A stretch of 5,115 nucleotides of DNA from an uncultured beta proteobacterium (GCA_903886165.1 CAISLL010000266.1:1-5115), one strand, 5' to 3'; counted from the stretch's first letter, positions 1-5,115 are shown. Program-made: numbers and translations. The notes: generated from the letters alone by a model not told the origin.

Positions 1-1025
1 CGCTTGGCCAACTTGCCACCTTCCACACTGAATGCGTAGGTCTGGCCAGCTTCTTCAAACACAGCACTCATGGGCAACACCGGCACCGCACTGGACTGTG
101 ACACAGTCACGACGCCCTGTGCGAACATGCCGCCGCGCAAACTCGCGTCGCCATTGGGCACTGTCACAAACAGCTTGACGGCACGTGTGCCCGTCTCAGC
201 CAGCGGGTTGATGCGGGCAATCTTGCCTTCAAATTGGCGCTCACCAAAACCATCCACCAAAAAATGCACCACCTGCCCGACAGTGATGCGAGCCACATCC
301 GACACCGGCACGGTGGCCTCCAACTCAAGGCGCGACAAATCTACCAATTGCAACAAAGGCGCATCAACCCCCACCCGCTCACCACCGTTTACCACACGCC
401 TGGCCACCGTGCCTGACATGGGCGCACGCACCAGCGTGTCAGCCGCAGCCTGGCGCGCCAGCTTCACCTGAGCATCTGCCCACTGCACGGCAGCCTGGCT
501 GGCCTGGTAGGCACTTTGCAGTTGGTCAAAAGCGCTTTGCGAAATAAAGTTCTGCTTGAGAAGGCCCTGGTTGGTGTCGCGGTTCCGTGTCGCAATATCA
601 AGCCGGGCACGTCGTTCAGCCTGGTCCGCCAATGCCGCATCCAGTCGTGTCCGCACCTCGGTACCATCAATTTCTGCCAGCACAGCGCCAACCCGCACCG
701 CTTCGCCCTCACGCACCAGGACACGTCGCACCTCGCCACCCAAGGTCGACTTCACTGTGGCCTGCGTCACCGGCGACAACGATCCGCTGACAGAAATACC
801 TTGGAACAGGGATTGCGCCACCACCACTGCGATATCGCCAGGCGCGAACTCCAGCGTCACCACAGGTGAGTCCTTTTTGCTGGCCTCACCTGCTTTGGAC
901 GATTGGCCTTTGACGGCCAAGACGCCGCCCACACCACCCAGAACAAGCACCAGCATCAACGACAGCAAAATCGGCTTGCGACGGCAAAGAGACAGCTCTT
1001 TCTGAATTTGACTTTCAACATTCAT
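1..1025 (-). CDS. RND efflux system periplasmic adaptor subunit (HlyD/AcrA family), C-terminus cut by window edge
   Basis: This is a membrane-fusion (periplasmic adaptor) protein. Such proteins link an inner-membrane RND pump to an outer-membrane TolC-type channel. The 341 visible residues show the family order: a short cytoplasmic head; one hydrophobic anchor at about 19-38 with no lipobox cysteine, so anchored by a helix rather than lipidated; a first lipoyl half at about 88-120; an alpha-hairpin at about 121-196, rich in Ala, Gln and Arg; a second lipoyl half at about 199-230, beginning with the typical VRAPMSGTV; and a beta-barrel domain at about 232-308. The membrane-proximal C-terminus is missing because the gene runs off the window. 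The ATG at 1025 is preceded by AGGA (1039-1036) with a 10-base spacer. A second ATG four bases on is in another frame. The gene is divergent from the kinase operon. The pump gene is expected downstream, outside the window. Substrate (drug or metal) cannot be told. Confidence 0.93.
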   Translation of the reverse strand, partial: MNVESQIQKELSLCRRKPILLSLMLVLVLGGVGGVLAVKGQSSKAGEASKKDSPVVTLEFAPGDIAVVVAQSLFQGISVSGSLSPVTQATVKSTLGGEVRRVLVREGEAVRVGAVLAEIDGTEVRTRLDAALADQAERRARLDIATRNRDTNQGLLKQNFISQSAFDQLQSAYQASQAAVQWADAQVKLARQAAADTLVRAPMSGTVARRVVNGGERVGVDAPLLQLVDLSRLELEATVPVSDVARITVGQVVHFLVDGFGERQFEGKIARINPLAETGTRAVKLFVTVPNGDASLRGGMFAQGVVTVSQSSAVPVLPMSAVFEEAGQTYAFSVEGGKLAK

Positions 1026-1115
1026 GATTTGTTTTTCCTGGAGGTTCACCGCACGACACACAAGCCATCACGGCACCTGAAGCTCGGCTCAGGGATGGGC
1101 AGAACACTACCGATA

Positions 1116-1257
1116 TCAGCACAGTTGCCAATCGGCCTGCAACGGTACCACGTCAACATCTTGCTTGAAGGTGGGTTGCAACAAACCATCGAACTCCAGG
1201 TGCCAACGGCTCGGTTGACGGACCGCGCAGTTCAAAGCTTAGGCGGGCTTCGTACAT
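1116..1257 (-). pseudogene. Possible decayed small reading frame, frameshifted (uncertain)
   Basis: Two short minus-strand frames overlap and read like one broken protein. The first starts at an ATG at 1257 (MYEARLSFELRGPSTEP...) and stops at 1153. The second is open from 1238, after a TAA, to a TGA at 1116. It contains RWHLEFDGLLQPTFKQ and ends in QADWQLC. A one-base shift near 1205-1215 would join them into a protein of about 47 residues. The first frame is also open upstream of its ATG to about 1300. I do not recognise a family. No ribosome binding site supports the ATG. It may be a gene remnant, part of a dispersed intergenic repeat, or chance. The idea rests only on the protein-like composition of both pieces. 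Confidence 0.22.
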
Positions 1258-1273
1258 CAAAATGAACGCCGGA

Positions 1274-1283
1274 ATTCTAGAAT
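1274..1283. repeat. 10-bp perfect palindrome ATTCTAGAAT
   Basis: ATTCTAGAAT reads the same on both strands, and the next base pair breaks the symmetry. It lies between the divergent adaptor and kinase operons, where an operator for a dimeric regulator would be plausible. It is short and AT-rich in a GC-richer context. No known operator consensus is recognised, and chance is possible. Confidence 0.35.
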
Positions 1284-1351
1284 CAAGCACAGAGTCTCAT
1301 CAGAAGCCGCTCGCCGATTTACCCCGAAAAGCTACAGCTCATCGCACCCAG

Positions 1352-1469
1352 CCGTCGTTCATCGCAAGCCCGGTGCGAAACATTTACCTGTTGCCTACAG
1401 TGCGCTCCATCGTTCACATTCATTCAACAGGAGCCCATGATGAAAACCTTGCTTCAACCCACCGTTCAC
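1352..1469 (+). promoter_or_regulatory. Three direct copies of an 11-base motif CCRYCGTTCAY, candidate LytTR regulator sites
   Basis: The copies are CCGTCGTTCAT (1352-1362), CCATCGTTCAC (1407-1417) and CCACCGTTCAC (1459-1469). Their starts are 55 and 52 bases apart. A fourth copy with one departure, CCGGCGTTCAT, lies inverted at 1272-1262. LytTR-domain regulators are known to bind short sites with a GTT core, of the form [TA][AC][CA]GTTN[AG][TG]. The third copy fits eight of those nine positions and the other two fit less well. Autoregulation of the operon by its own LytTR regulator is therefore a reasonable inference. The spacing is wider than the roughly two-turn repeats usual for LytTR dimers, and the third copy lies inside the small gene, so the role is unproven. 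Confidence 0.35.
1429..1433 (+). promoter_or_regulatory. Ribosome binding site of the small exported protein, decides between two ATGs
   Basis: AGGAG is followed by CCC and then ATGATG. The first ATG (1437) would leave only a 3-base spacer. The second (1440) leaves 6 bases, which is within the normal range. The second ATG is therefore preferred. The two choices differ by one methionine. Confidence 0.7.
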
Positions 1470-1655
1470 CTTGTCGCAGTTATCGTCAGCGTGATGGTAA
1501 ATGTGTTGTCGATCGGCGCAATGAATGCCGCCCTGACACACCACCACACCTTGTCCGCAACGCAGGTACAGTTGCCATCGGTGACCGTGGTGGGTAAGCG
1601 AATCCTCGAGGCACCTGCGCAACTGGCTGCCGCAGACGCCGTGAAACCGCTCTAA
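1440..1655 (+). CDS. Small exported or membrane-anchored protein of unknown function, first gene of the kinase operon
   Basis: No family is recognised. The 71-residue product has a charged start (MK), a hydrophobic stretch at about 9-27 and a small-residue region (AMNAA, 27-31). This fits either a Sec signal peptide cut near 31 or a single membrane anchor. The exported part would be only about 40 residues: a His triplet (34-36), then QLPSVTVVGKR (44-54), then an Ala-rich tail ending in KPL. There is no cysteine, so it is not a lipoprotein. The QLPSVTVVGKR segment resembles the TonB box near the N-terminus of mature TonB-dependent receptors, but no plug or barrel follows. A good ribosome binding site (AGGAG, 1429-1433) and only 10 bases to the kinase ATG support a real, co-transcribed gene. 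It could be an accessory or ligand of the kinase, which is inference. An alternative start at 1437 adds one Met. Confidence 0.72.
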   Translation: MKTLLQPTVHLVAVIVSVMVNVLSIGAMNAALTHHHTLSATQVQLPSVTVVGKRILEAPAQLAAADAVKPL

Positions 1656-1665
1656 CATCACGTCC

Positions 1666-2931
1666 ATGCCCGAAACAAACAACCGACTGGCCTTGCTCAA
1701 GAGAATCAACGCGACACTCAGCACCTGGGTAGCCGGCTTGAGCTGGTTTCGCATGACACTGCTGGCGCTGATTACCCTGATAGCTCTGAATGTGATATCC
1801 GGCTATTTGCGGTTGTCGCACAACACCAGAGCCATTGCCCACACAAAAACAAAGGCGACCCCGGGTCCAGGTGCCGCTGGCACACCGGTGACGACCGGTG
1901 CAATGGCCGCAAGGCCCTGCCAGCCCAAGCGCATCATGATTGGCGGCAAACCGGTCGTTGTGATTACCGAAGCAGGCTGTCTTCCCGCGTTGCCAGCATC
2001 CTCAGCTTCGGGCGCCATCGCATCACACACACAGACATCCGTGCCAGATGCTGCCATCAGGATCGAGGTTCCGCCCGCCACCGGTGACGACATGGAGATC
2101 GCTGACGAAGCGGACGAAGACACCCGTTTTGACACCCAGTACACATTGGGGGGCTGGATCAAGGACATTTTTTCGGCGCTGCTGATTGCATTTTTTGCTT
2201 ACCTGGCCGCCACCAAGGTCATCGTGCGCAAGACGGCCGAGTCCGACGCCCGAGCGCAACAGGCCACGGACGCCGCGGAACGCGAAGCAGTGCAACGCCA
2301 GTTGGTCCAGGCCCGCCTTAAGTTGATGCAGGCCCAGGTGGAACCGCATTTCTTGTTCAATACGCTGGCTGCAGTGGACTACTTGATAGAAACCAACCCA
2401 CCCCGCGCATCAGAAATGCAAAAGCTCTTGATTGACTACCTGCGCGCGGCACTGCCGCAAATGCGCCAGGAATCTTCAACACTCGGGCGAGAGCTCAGTC
2501 TGATCCGGCCTTACCTGGAACTACTGAAGCTGCGTATCGAGGATCGCCTTGTCTATCGTATCGATGTGCCGCAGGGCCTGGAGTCGACCGTGTTTCCACC
2601 CATGGTGCTGCAGTCTCTGGTGGAGAACGCCATCAAGCATGGCATCGAGCCCAAGCCAGAAGGTGGCCAGATTACGGTCTCGGCACAAGTCATCGATGGC
2701 AAATTGCAGGTCGAAGTTGCCGACACGGGCGTGGGCCTGCAGCACGGCAATGTCTACGCCGCCAGCACCCGCGGCACCGGTCTTGGGCTGGACAACATCC
2801 GTGAGCGGCTTGCGCTGCTTTACCCGGGGCGCAGCAAGCTCAACCTGCGGTCAGGCAGCCAAGGTGGCACCGTGGCGCAGTTGGTGATCCCTTATCAGGC
2901 CGATGTCAACATACCCTATGACAAGCTCTAA
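1666..2931 (+). CDS. LytS/YehU-type sensor histidine kinase with periplasmic domain
   Basis: This inner-membrane kinase autophosphorylates on histidine and passes the phosphate to the regulator encoded next to it. Its 421 residues run as follows: cytoplasmic start (1-29); membrane helix 1 (about 30-48); a periplasmic region (about 50-166) with Cys85 and Cys105; membrane helix 2 (about 167-187); a charged coiled linker (188-222); a His_kinase (LytS-type) domain with EPHFLFN at 226-232, whose His228 is the likely phosphorylation site; and a HATPase_c domain with N-box LVENAIKHG (318-326), G1 box DTGVG (353-357) and G2 box GTGLGL (370-375). All catalytic motifs are intact. It differs from classical LytS/BtsS, which have many membrane helices and a GAF domain. 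The two-helix layout with a small, low-complexity Ala/Pro/Thr-rich sensor resembles no named domain that I know. No clear Shine-Dalgarno precedes the ATG, so coupling to the small gene is likely. Its 3' end overlaps the regulator gene. Confidence 0.95.
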   Translation: MPETNNRLALLKRINATLSTWVAGLSWFRMTLLALITLIALNVISGYLRLSHNTRAIAHTKTKATPGPGAAGTPVTTGAMAARPCQPKRIMIGGKPVVVITEAGCLPALPASSASGAIASHTQTSVPDAAIRIEVPPATGDDMEIADEADEDTRFDTQYTLGGWIKDIFSALLIAFFAYLAATKVIVRKTAESDARAQQATDAAEREAVQRQLVQARLKLMQAQVEPHFLFNTLAAVDYLIETNPPRASEMQKLLIDYLRAALPQMRQESSTLGRELSLIRPYLELLKLRIEDRLVYRIDVPQGLESTVFPPMVLQSLVENAIKHGIEPKPEGGQITVSAQVIDGKLQVEVADTGVGLQHGNVYAASTRGTGLGLDNIRERLALLYPGRSKLNLRSGSQGGTVAQLVIPYQADVNIPYDKL

Positions 2932-3715
2932 GAAGACCGTCGTACGTATCCTCATTGCCGACGACGAGCGGCTGCTTCGGGAGCAGTTGCAGGCACGACT
3001 TACCGACTGCTGGCCCGATGCGCAGGTGTGCGGCTGCGCGCGTGACGGGCTTGACGCCGTGCGCCTGGCCCAAGAACTCCAACCCGATGTGGTGTTTCTG
3101 GACATCCGCATGCCTGGGCTCACTGGCATCGAAGCGGCGCGCCAAATTGCCAACCTACCCGGCTGGCAAGGTGAAATGGTTTTTGTAACGGCTTATGACG
3201 AATACGCTGTGACCGCCTTTGAGCAAGGTGCCGTCGATTACCTGCTGAAACCGGTCACAACCGATCGGCTGAGGGTGACAGTGGCCCGGTTGCTGGGGCG
3301 CCTGCAGCAGGCCCAACCTGACGACCATCAGGATGCGTTGTTGCAAACGCTGGCCCAGTTGCAAGCCAAACTGATTGGCAACAATCCGGCGTGGTTGCGC
3401 TGGTTGCAATGTGGTGTGGGCACCAGCACCCGGTTGATCAACGTGCAGGATGTGCTATTTTTCAGATCAGACGAAAAATACACCCGCGTGCAAACTGCCA
3501 CGCAAGAGGCTTTCATTCGTACGCCGATTCGTGAACTGATGACACAACTGGACCCACAACAGTTCTGGCAGATCCACCGCTCCACCATTGTTAACCTGGC
3601 TGCAGTGGCCGCCGTGCAGCGAGACGATACCGGCCGCCAACGGGTAAGCCTGAAGCAACATACGGAAGTGCTGGAAGTGAGCCGCAGTTTCAGCCACGTG
3701 TTCCGGTCGGCTTGA
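2903..3715 (+). CDS. LytTR-family response regulator
   Basis: This cytoplasmic transcription regulator is the likely partner of the kinase encoded just upstream. The receiver domain (about 14-133) is complete: acidic pair Asp20/Asp21, phosphoacceptor Asp67 in DVVFLDIRMPG, Thr96 in FVTAYDEYAV and Lys116 in YLLKPV. A linker of about 30 residues, rich in Gln and Leu, leads to a LytTR DNA-binding domain (about 168-268) with the family landmarks LFFRSDEKYTRV, IRTPIRELMTQL and FWQIHRSTIVNL. At 270 residues it has the usual length of the LytT/AlgR/YehT type. The gene overlaps the kinase by 29 bases, which suggests translational coupling. A second in-frame ATG at 2918 would shorten the product by five residues. 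Neither start has a strong ribosome binding site. Targets may include its own operon, through the GTT-centred motifs upstream, and nearby genes; that is inference. Confidence 0.95.
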   Translation: MSTYPMTSSKKTVVRILIADDERLLREQLQARLTDCWPDAQVCGCARDGLDAVRLAQELQPDVVFLDIRMPGLTGIEAARQIANLPGWQGEMVFVTAYDEYAVTAFEQGAVDYLLKPVTTDRLRVTVARLLGRLQQAQPDDHQDALLQTLAQLQAKLIGNNPAWLRWLQCGVGTSTRLINVQDVLFFRSDEKYTRVQTATQEAFIRTPIRELMTQLDPQQFWQIHRSTIVNLAAVAAVQRDDTGRQRVSLKQHTEVLEVSRSFSHVFRSA

Positions 3716-3745
3716 GAACCAGAACGGGCAAGTCCGGGGACCGTC
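3716..3745. other. 30-base convergent junction between regulator and tonB
   Basis: The plus-strand regulator ends at 3715 and the minus-strand tonB ends at 3746, so the two operons converge with 30 bases between them. A small inverted repeat, GTCC-GG-GGAC (3732-3741), lies here. It has a 4-bp stem, a 2-base loop and no T-run on either side, so I do not call it a terminator. Transcripts from both sides probably run into each other's 3' end. Confidence 0.6.
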
Positions 3746-4411
3746 TCACTCCAGCTTGAAATTGAACTCTTGCGTGGCGATCACCTCGCCCCCATCGGTC
3801 ACGCAGGTGTACTGCATCATCGCCTCCTTGACCGCCGCATGGAAGACACGAGGACCCGACAGAATGGTGACATCCAGAATGGTGCCGCCCCTGATGTGTA
3901 TCTGTGCCTTGACCACACCCTCAATACCCTCTTTCAGTGCCTTGCGCGGCATCTCGGGGGGCACTTGTGTGGGGCATACCAGCCCAATGCTGGCACGTTT
4001 CGGGCCAGTGGCCACCGGTGCTGGCGGCGGCGGTGGCGGTGCAATCACCGCTGGCGCAGGCGGCGGGGTTGCGACTGACTGAATGACCGGCGCGTTACTG
4101 GTCACCGGTGGGGTCACATCTGGCGGTGGTACAAAGGGAGGTGGCGGGGCCTCGACCTTGGGCGCATCGGGCAGTTTTTCGATTTTCTTGGGCGGCGGCG
4201 GTGGCGGTGGCGGCGGGGGAATGATGACTTCCTGAATCACCACCGCCTCCAGCGGTTTCTTGATCAGGTTCAGGCCCTTGCGTGCCAATCCCGAGACCAG
4301 TGCATAACCAAGCAAGGCATGCAACACCACCACAATCACGATGCCTTTGAATCGCTGCGAAGAGTCGCGCGTCTCAAAACGGTAGTCCAATTCCAGCGTG
4401 TTCGTGCTCAT
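3746..4411 (-). CDS. tonB: Energy transducer TonB
   Basis: TonB spans the periplasm and transfers the energy of the proton gradient, harvested by ExbB/ExbD, to TonB-dependent receptors in the outer membrane. The 221-residue product has the full layout: cytoplasmic start (1-22); a signal-anchor helix (about 23-41) containing His31, at the place of the conserved membrane His of E. coli TonB; a proline-rich periplasmic spacer (about 62-137) with runs of ten prolines (65-74) and six (125-130) plus a Lys/Glu/Ala/Pro stretch; and a TonB C-terminal domain (about 145-220) with EGIEGVVKAQIHIRGG and AAVKEAMMQY. Two cysteines, 146 and 203, lie in the C-terminal domain. The start ATG overlaps the stop of exbD (ATGA, 4411-4408), so translation is probably coupled. 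GGAG lies 11 bases upstream inside exbD. Many proteobacteria carry several tonB copies, so this may be one of several. Confidence 0.95.
   Translation of the reverse strand: MSTNTLELDYRFETRDSSQRFKGIVIVVVLHALLGYALVSGLARKGLNLIKKPLEAVVIQEVIIPPPPPPPPPPKKIEKLPDAPKVEAPPPPFVPPPDVTPPVTSNAPVIQSVATPPPAPAVIAPPPPPPAPVATGPKRASIGLVCPTQVPPEMPRKALKEGIEGVVKAQIHIRGGTILDVTILSGPRVFHAAVKEAMMQYTCVTDGGEVIATQEFNFKLE
4022..4039 (-). repeat. Second proline-codon run of tonB (six CCN codons)
   Basis: Six consecutive proline codons, mostly CCG with some CCA, encode residues 125-130 of TonB. It is a short GC-rich microsatellite-like tract within the flexible periplasmic spacer. Confidence 0.8.
4190..4219 (-). repeat. Proline-codon run of tonB (ten CCN codons)
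   Basis: Ten consecutive proline codons (CCC, CCG and CCA) encode TonB residues 65-74 and form a 30-base GGC/GGT-type tract on the plus strand. Changes by whole codons would only alter the spacer length. Ribosomes stall on such runs without EF-P, so TonB output is likely to depend on EF-P. That last point is known for polyproline in general and inferred here. Confidence 0.85.
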
Positions 4412-4836
4412 TTCACAAACTGCTCCGCGCCGATGACTGCAATCTTGTTCAAGCCTATGCGCTTGCTGCTGGAGAGCACATTGGCAAAGACGGCGTATTG
4501 CGAGTCCTTGTTGGGACGGATGTGAACCTCTGGCTGAACCGGTAGTTTGGACATTTCGGTCATCTTTTGTTCAAGCACGGCCGCCTCCACAGGCAGGCCC
4601 TGCCAGTACACAACACTTTTGTCGTCGATGTCGATCTGGATTTTCTCGGGCTTGATATTGTTGATCGGGGGTGCCCCCACCGGCATTTCCAGATTCACTG
4701 CGTGTAATTGAATCGGGATCGTGATGATCAGCATGACCAATAACACCAGCATCACGTCAATGAGCGGCGTGGTGTTGATGTCCATCATGACTTCCGGCTC
4801 GCCCGAACTGCTGGCATTTCCTACGTGCATTCCCAT
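4408..4836 (-). CDS. exbD: Biopolymer transporter ExbD (downstream copy of two)
   Basis: ExbD works with ExbB as the proton-driven inner-membrane motor that energises TonB. The 142-residue product is of normal family length. It has a short cytoplasmic start, then DINTTPLIDVMLVLLVM (19-35) with Asp27 at the position of the essential membrane aspartate (Asp25 in E. coli ExbD), one membrane helix at about 24-43, and a periplasmic domain (about 50-142) ending in the typical SSSKRIGLNKIAVIG pattern. The ATG at 4836 is preceded by AAGGA (4849-4845) with an 8-base spacer. An in-frame ATG two codons later would leave 14 bases and is less likely. The stop codon overlaps the tonB start by four bases. 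A second exbD lies 21 bases upstream. Paired exbD genes occur in other proteobacteria, for example xanthomonads. Confidence 0.95.
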   Translation of the reverse strand: MGMHVGNASSSGEPEVMMDINTTPLIDVMLVLLVMLIITIPIQLHAVNLEMPVGAPPINNIKPEKIQIDIDDKSVVYWQGLPVEAAVLEQKMTEMSKLPVQPEVHIRPNKDSQYAVFANVLSSSKRIGLNKIAVIGAEQFVK

Positions 4837-4844
4837 GTGGGTGT

Positions 4845-4849
4845 TCCTT
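4845..4849 (-). promoter_or_regulatory. Ribosome binding site of exbD
   Basis: AAGGA on the minus strand lies 8 bases before the ATG at 4836, in the 21-base gap after the upstream exbD. It favours that ATG over the in-frame one at 4830. Confidence 0.75.
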
Positions 4850-4857
4850 GTTGGCGC

Positions 4858-5115
4858 TTAACCGCCCAAAGGCGGTGGCTCGGTGATGAAGGCAACCTTG
4901 ACGATGCCTGCCCTTTGGCAGGCCAGCAGCACCTTGCCAACGCCTTCGTAACGGGCACCTGCATCGCTGCGCACCTGGACTTCAGGCTGCGGGGTCACGC
5001 CTGAGACCTTCTTGAGTTTGGTCACCAGCGCGTCGACGCTGTCAATACGCGCCTCGTACCAGAATATCTGACCACTCTGGTCAACCGAGATGATGATGTT
5101 CTCGGGCTTGGTCTC
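4858..5115 (-). CDS. exbD: Second ExbD, C-terminal part (5' end outside window)
   Basis: The last 85 codons of a second ExbD are visible, ending at a TAA at 4860-4858. The N-terminal membrane helix and its essential Asp lie beyond the window. The visible part is the periplasmic domain, starting at ETKPENIIISVDQSGQIFWY. This aligns by eye with the region of the other ExbD that reads IKPEKIQIDIDDKSVVYWQG. It ends with the family pattern CQRAGIVKVAFITEP and a short PPPLGG tail. The two copies are clearly different in sequence, so this is not a recent duplication. It lies 21 bases upstream of the other exbD on the same strand, and exbB is expected further upstream, outside the window. Confidence 0.92.
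   Translation of the reverse strand, partial: ETKPENIIISVDQSGQIFWYEARIDSVDALVTKLKKVSGVTPQPEVQVRSDAGARYEGVGKVLLACQRAGIVKVAFITEPPPLGG
4861..4876 (-). other. Inverted repeat at the exbD-exbD junction
   Basis: ACCGCC and GGCGGT form a perfect 6-bp stem with a 4-base loop, placed over the last codons of the upstream exbD, one base before its stop. No T-run follows, so it is not a classical terminator. It could affect coupling to, or stability of, the message for the next gene. Confidence 0.4.
4906..4923 (-). other. Inverted repeat within the upstream exbD
   Basis: GCCTGCC and GGCAGGC form a perfect 7-bp stem with a 4-base loop (AAAG on the minus strand). It lies in the codons for the conserved LLACQRAG segment, 29 bases upstream of the junction hairpin. 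It may be a consequence of codon choice. Confidence 0.4.

Larger units (their letters stand above)
1026..1439. other. Divergent intergenic region of about 410 bases
   Basis: This region separates the minus-strand adaptor gene from the plus-strand small-protein/kinase operon and should hold both promoters. I see no sigma70 promoter on either strand that I would defend. The best plus-strand guess, TTGCCT at 1391-1396, has no good -10 at the right distance. Longer open frames here on the plus strand (for example 903-1265 and 1262-1597) run through known genes in other frames and lack family features. The region does hold three things listed separately: a possible broken minus-strand reading frame, a 10-bp palindrome, and copies of a CGTTCA-centred motif. 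Confidence 0.7.

Noticed and set aside
903..1265. Plus-strand open frame of 120 codons across the adaptor start and intergenic region
   Set aside because: Its first part is antisense to the well-supported adaptor gene, it has no ribosome binding site, and it shows no family motif.
1391..1419. Sigma70-like promoter with TTGCCT as -35 before the small gene
   Set aside because: The hexamer at the right distance (TCACAT) is a poor -10, so the match is no better than chance.
1262..1597. Plus-strand open frame of 111 codons starting at 1262
   Set aside because: From 1440 it runs through the small exported protein gene in another frame. Its composition (many His, Arg and Ser, no hydrophobic core) is not protein-like, and the small gene has the better ribosome binding site.
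3732..3741. Inverted repeat GTCCGGGGAC as a bidirectional terminator
   Set aside because: The stem is only 4 bp with a 2-base loop, too tight for a stable hairpin, and no T-run follows on either strand.
4190..4219. GGC/GGT tract read as a glycine-rich plus-strand protein or tandem repeat element
   Set aside because: It is the reverse complement of proline codons in the tonB spacer, a normal feature of TonB. The plus-strand frames over it are shadows.
1..5115. CRISPR array, tRNA, rRNA, insertion sequence or toxin-antitoxin system
   Set aside because: I saw no regularly spaced long repeats, no tRNA cloverleaf, no transposase motif with terminal repeats, and no toxin-antitoxin pair on either strand.

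Overview
This window looks like chromosomal DNA from a Gram-negative bacterium. It encodes an RND-type periplasmic adaptor, an ExbD/TonB energy-transduction operon and a LytS/LytTR two-component system, all of which need an inner membrane, a periplasm and (for TonB) an outer membrane. The moderately GC-rich codon use and the style of the proteins suggest a betaproteobacterium, perhaps of the Burkholderiales/Comamonadaceae type. That placement is an inference from general look, not from a marker gene.

Layout. (1) Positions 1-1025, minus strand: most of an RND efflux periplasmic adaptor (HlyD/AcrA family), with its C-terminus cut off by the window edge. (2) Positions 1026-1439: about 410 bases between two divergent transcription units. 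This holds a possible decayed small reading frame on the minus strand, a 10-bp palindrome, and copies of an 11-base motif (CCRYCGTTCAY). (3) Positions 1440-3715, plus strand: a compact operon of a small exported protein of unknown function, a LytS-type sensor histidine kinase with a periplasmic domain, and a LytTR-family response regulator. (4) A 30-base convergent junction. (5) Positions 3746-5115, minus strand: tonB, exbD and the 3' part of a second exbD, listed from the junction outward. They are transcribed exbD2 -> exbD1 -> tonB, probably preceded by exbB outside the window.

How the parts may work together. The two-component genes form a signalling cassette. The kinase has two membrane segments around a periplasmic region of about 115 residues with one pair of cysteines. 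The regulator has a complete phosphoacceptor site and a LytTR DNA-binding domain. The gene just before the kinase encodes a short secreted or membrane-anchored peptide whose mature part carries a sequence resembling the TonB box of TonB-dependent receptors. The adjacent operon encodes TonB and ExbD. The least ordinary feature of the window is therefore a possible envelope-sensing module made of a small exported protein, a LytS-type kinase and a LytTR regulator, lying next to TonB machinery and a divergent efflux pump. The GTT-centred repeats upstream of, and just inside, the small gene are candidate binding sites for the regulator. These functional links are inferred from gene order and motif resemblance only.
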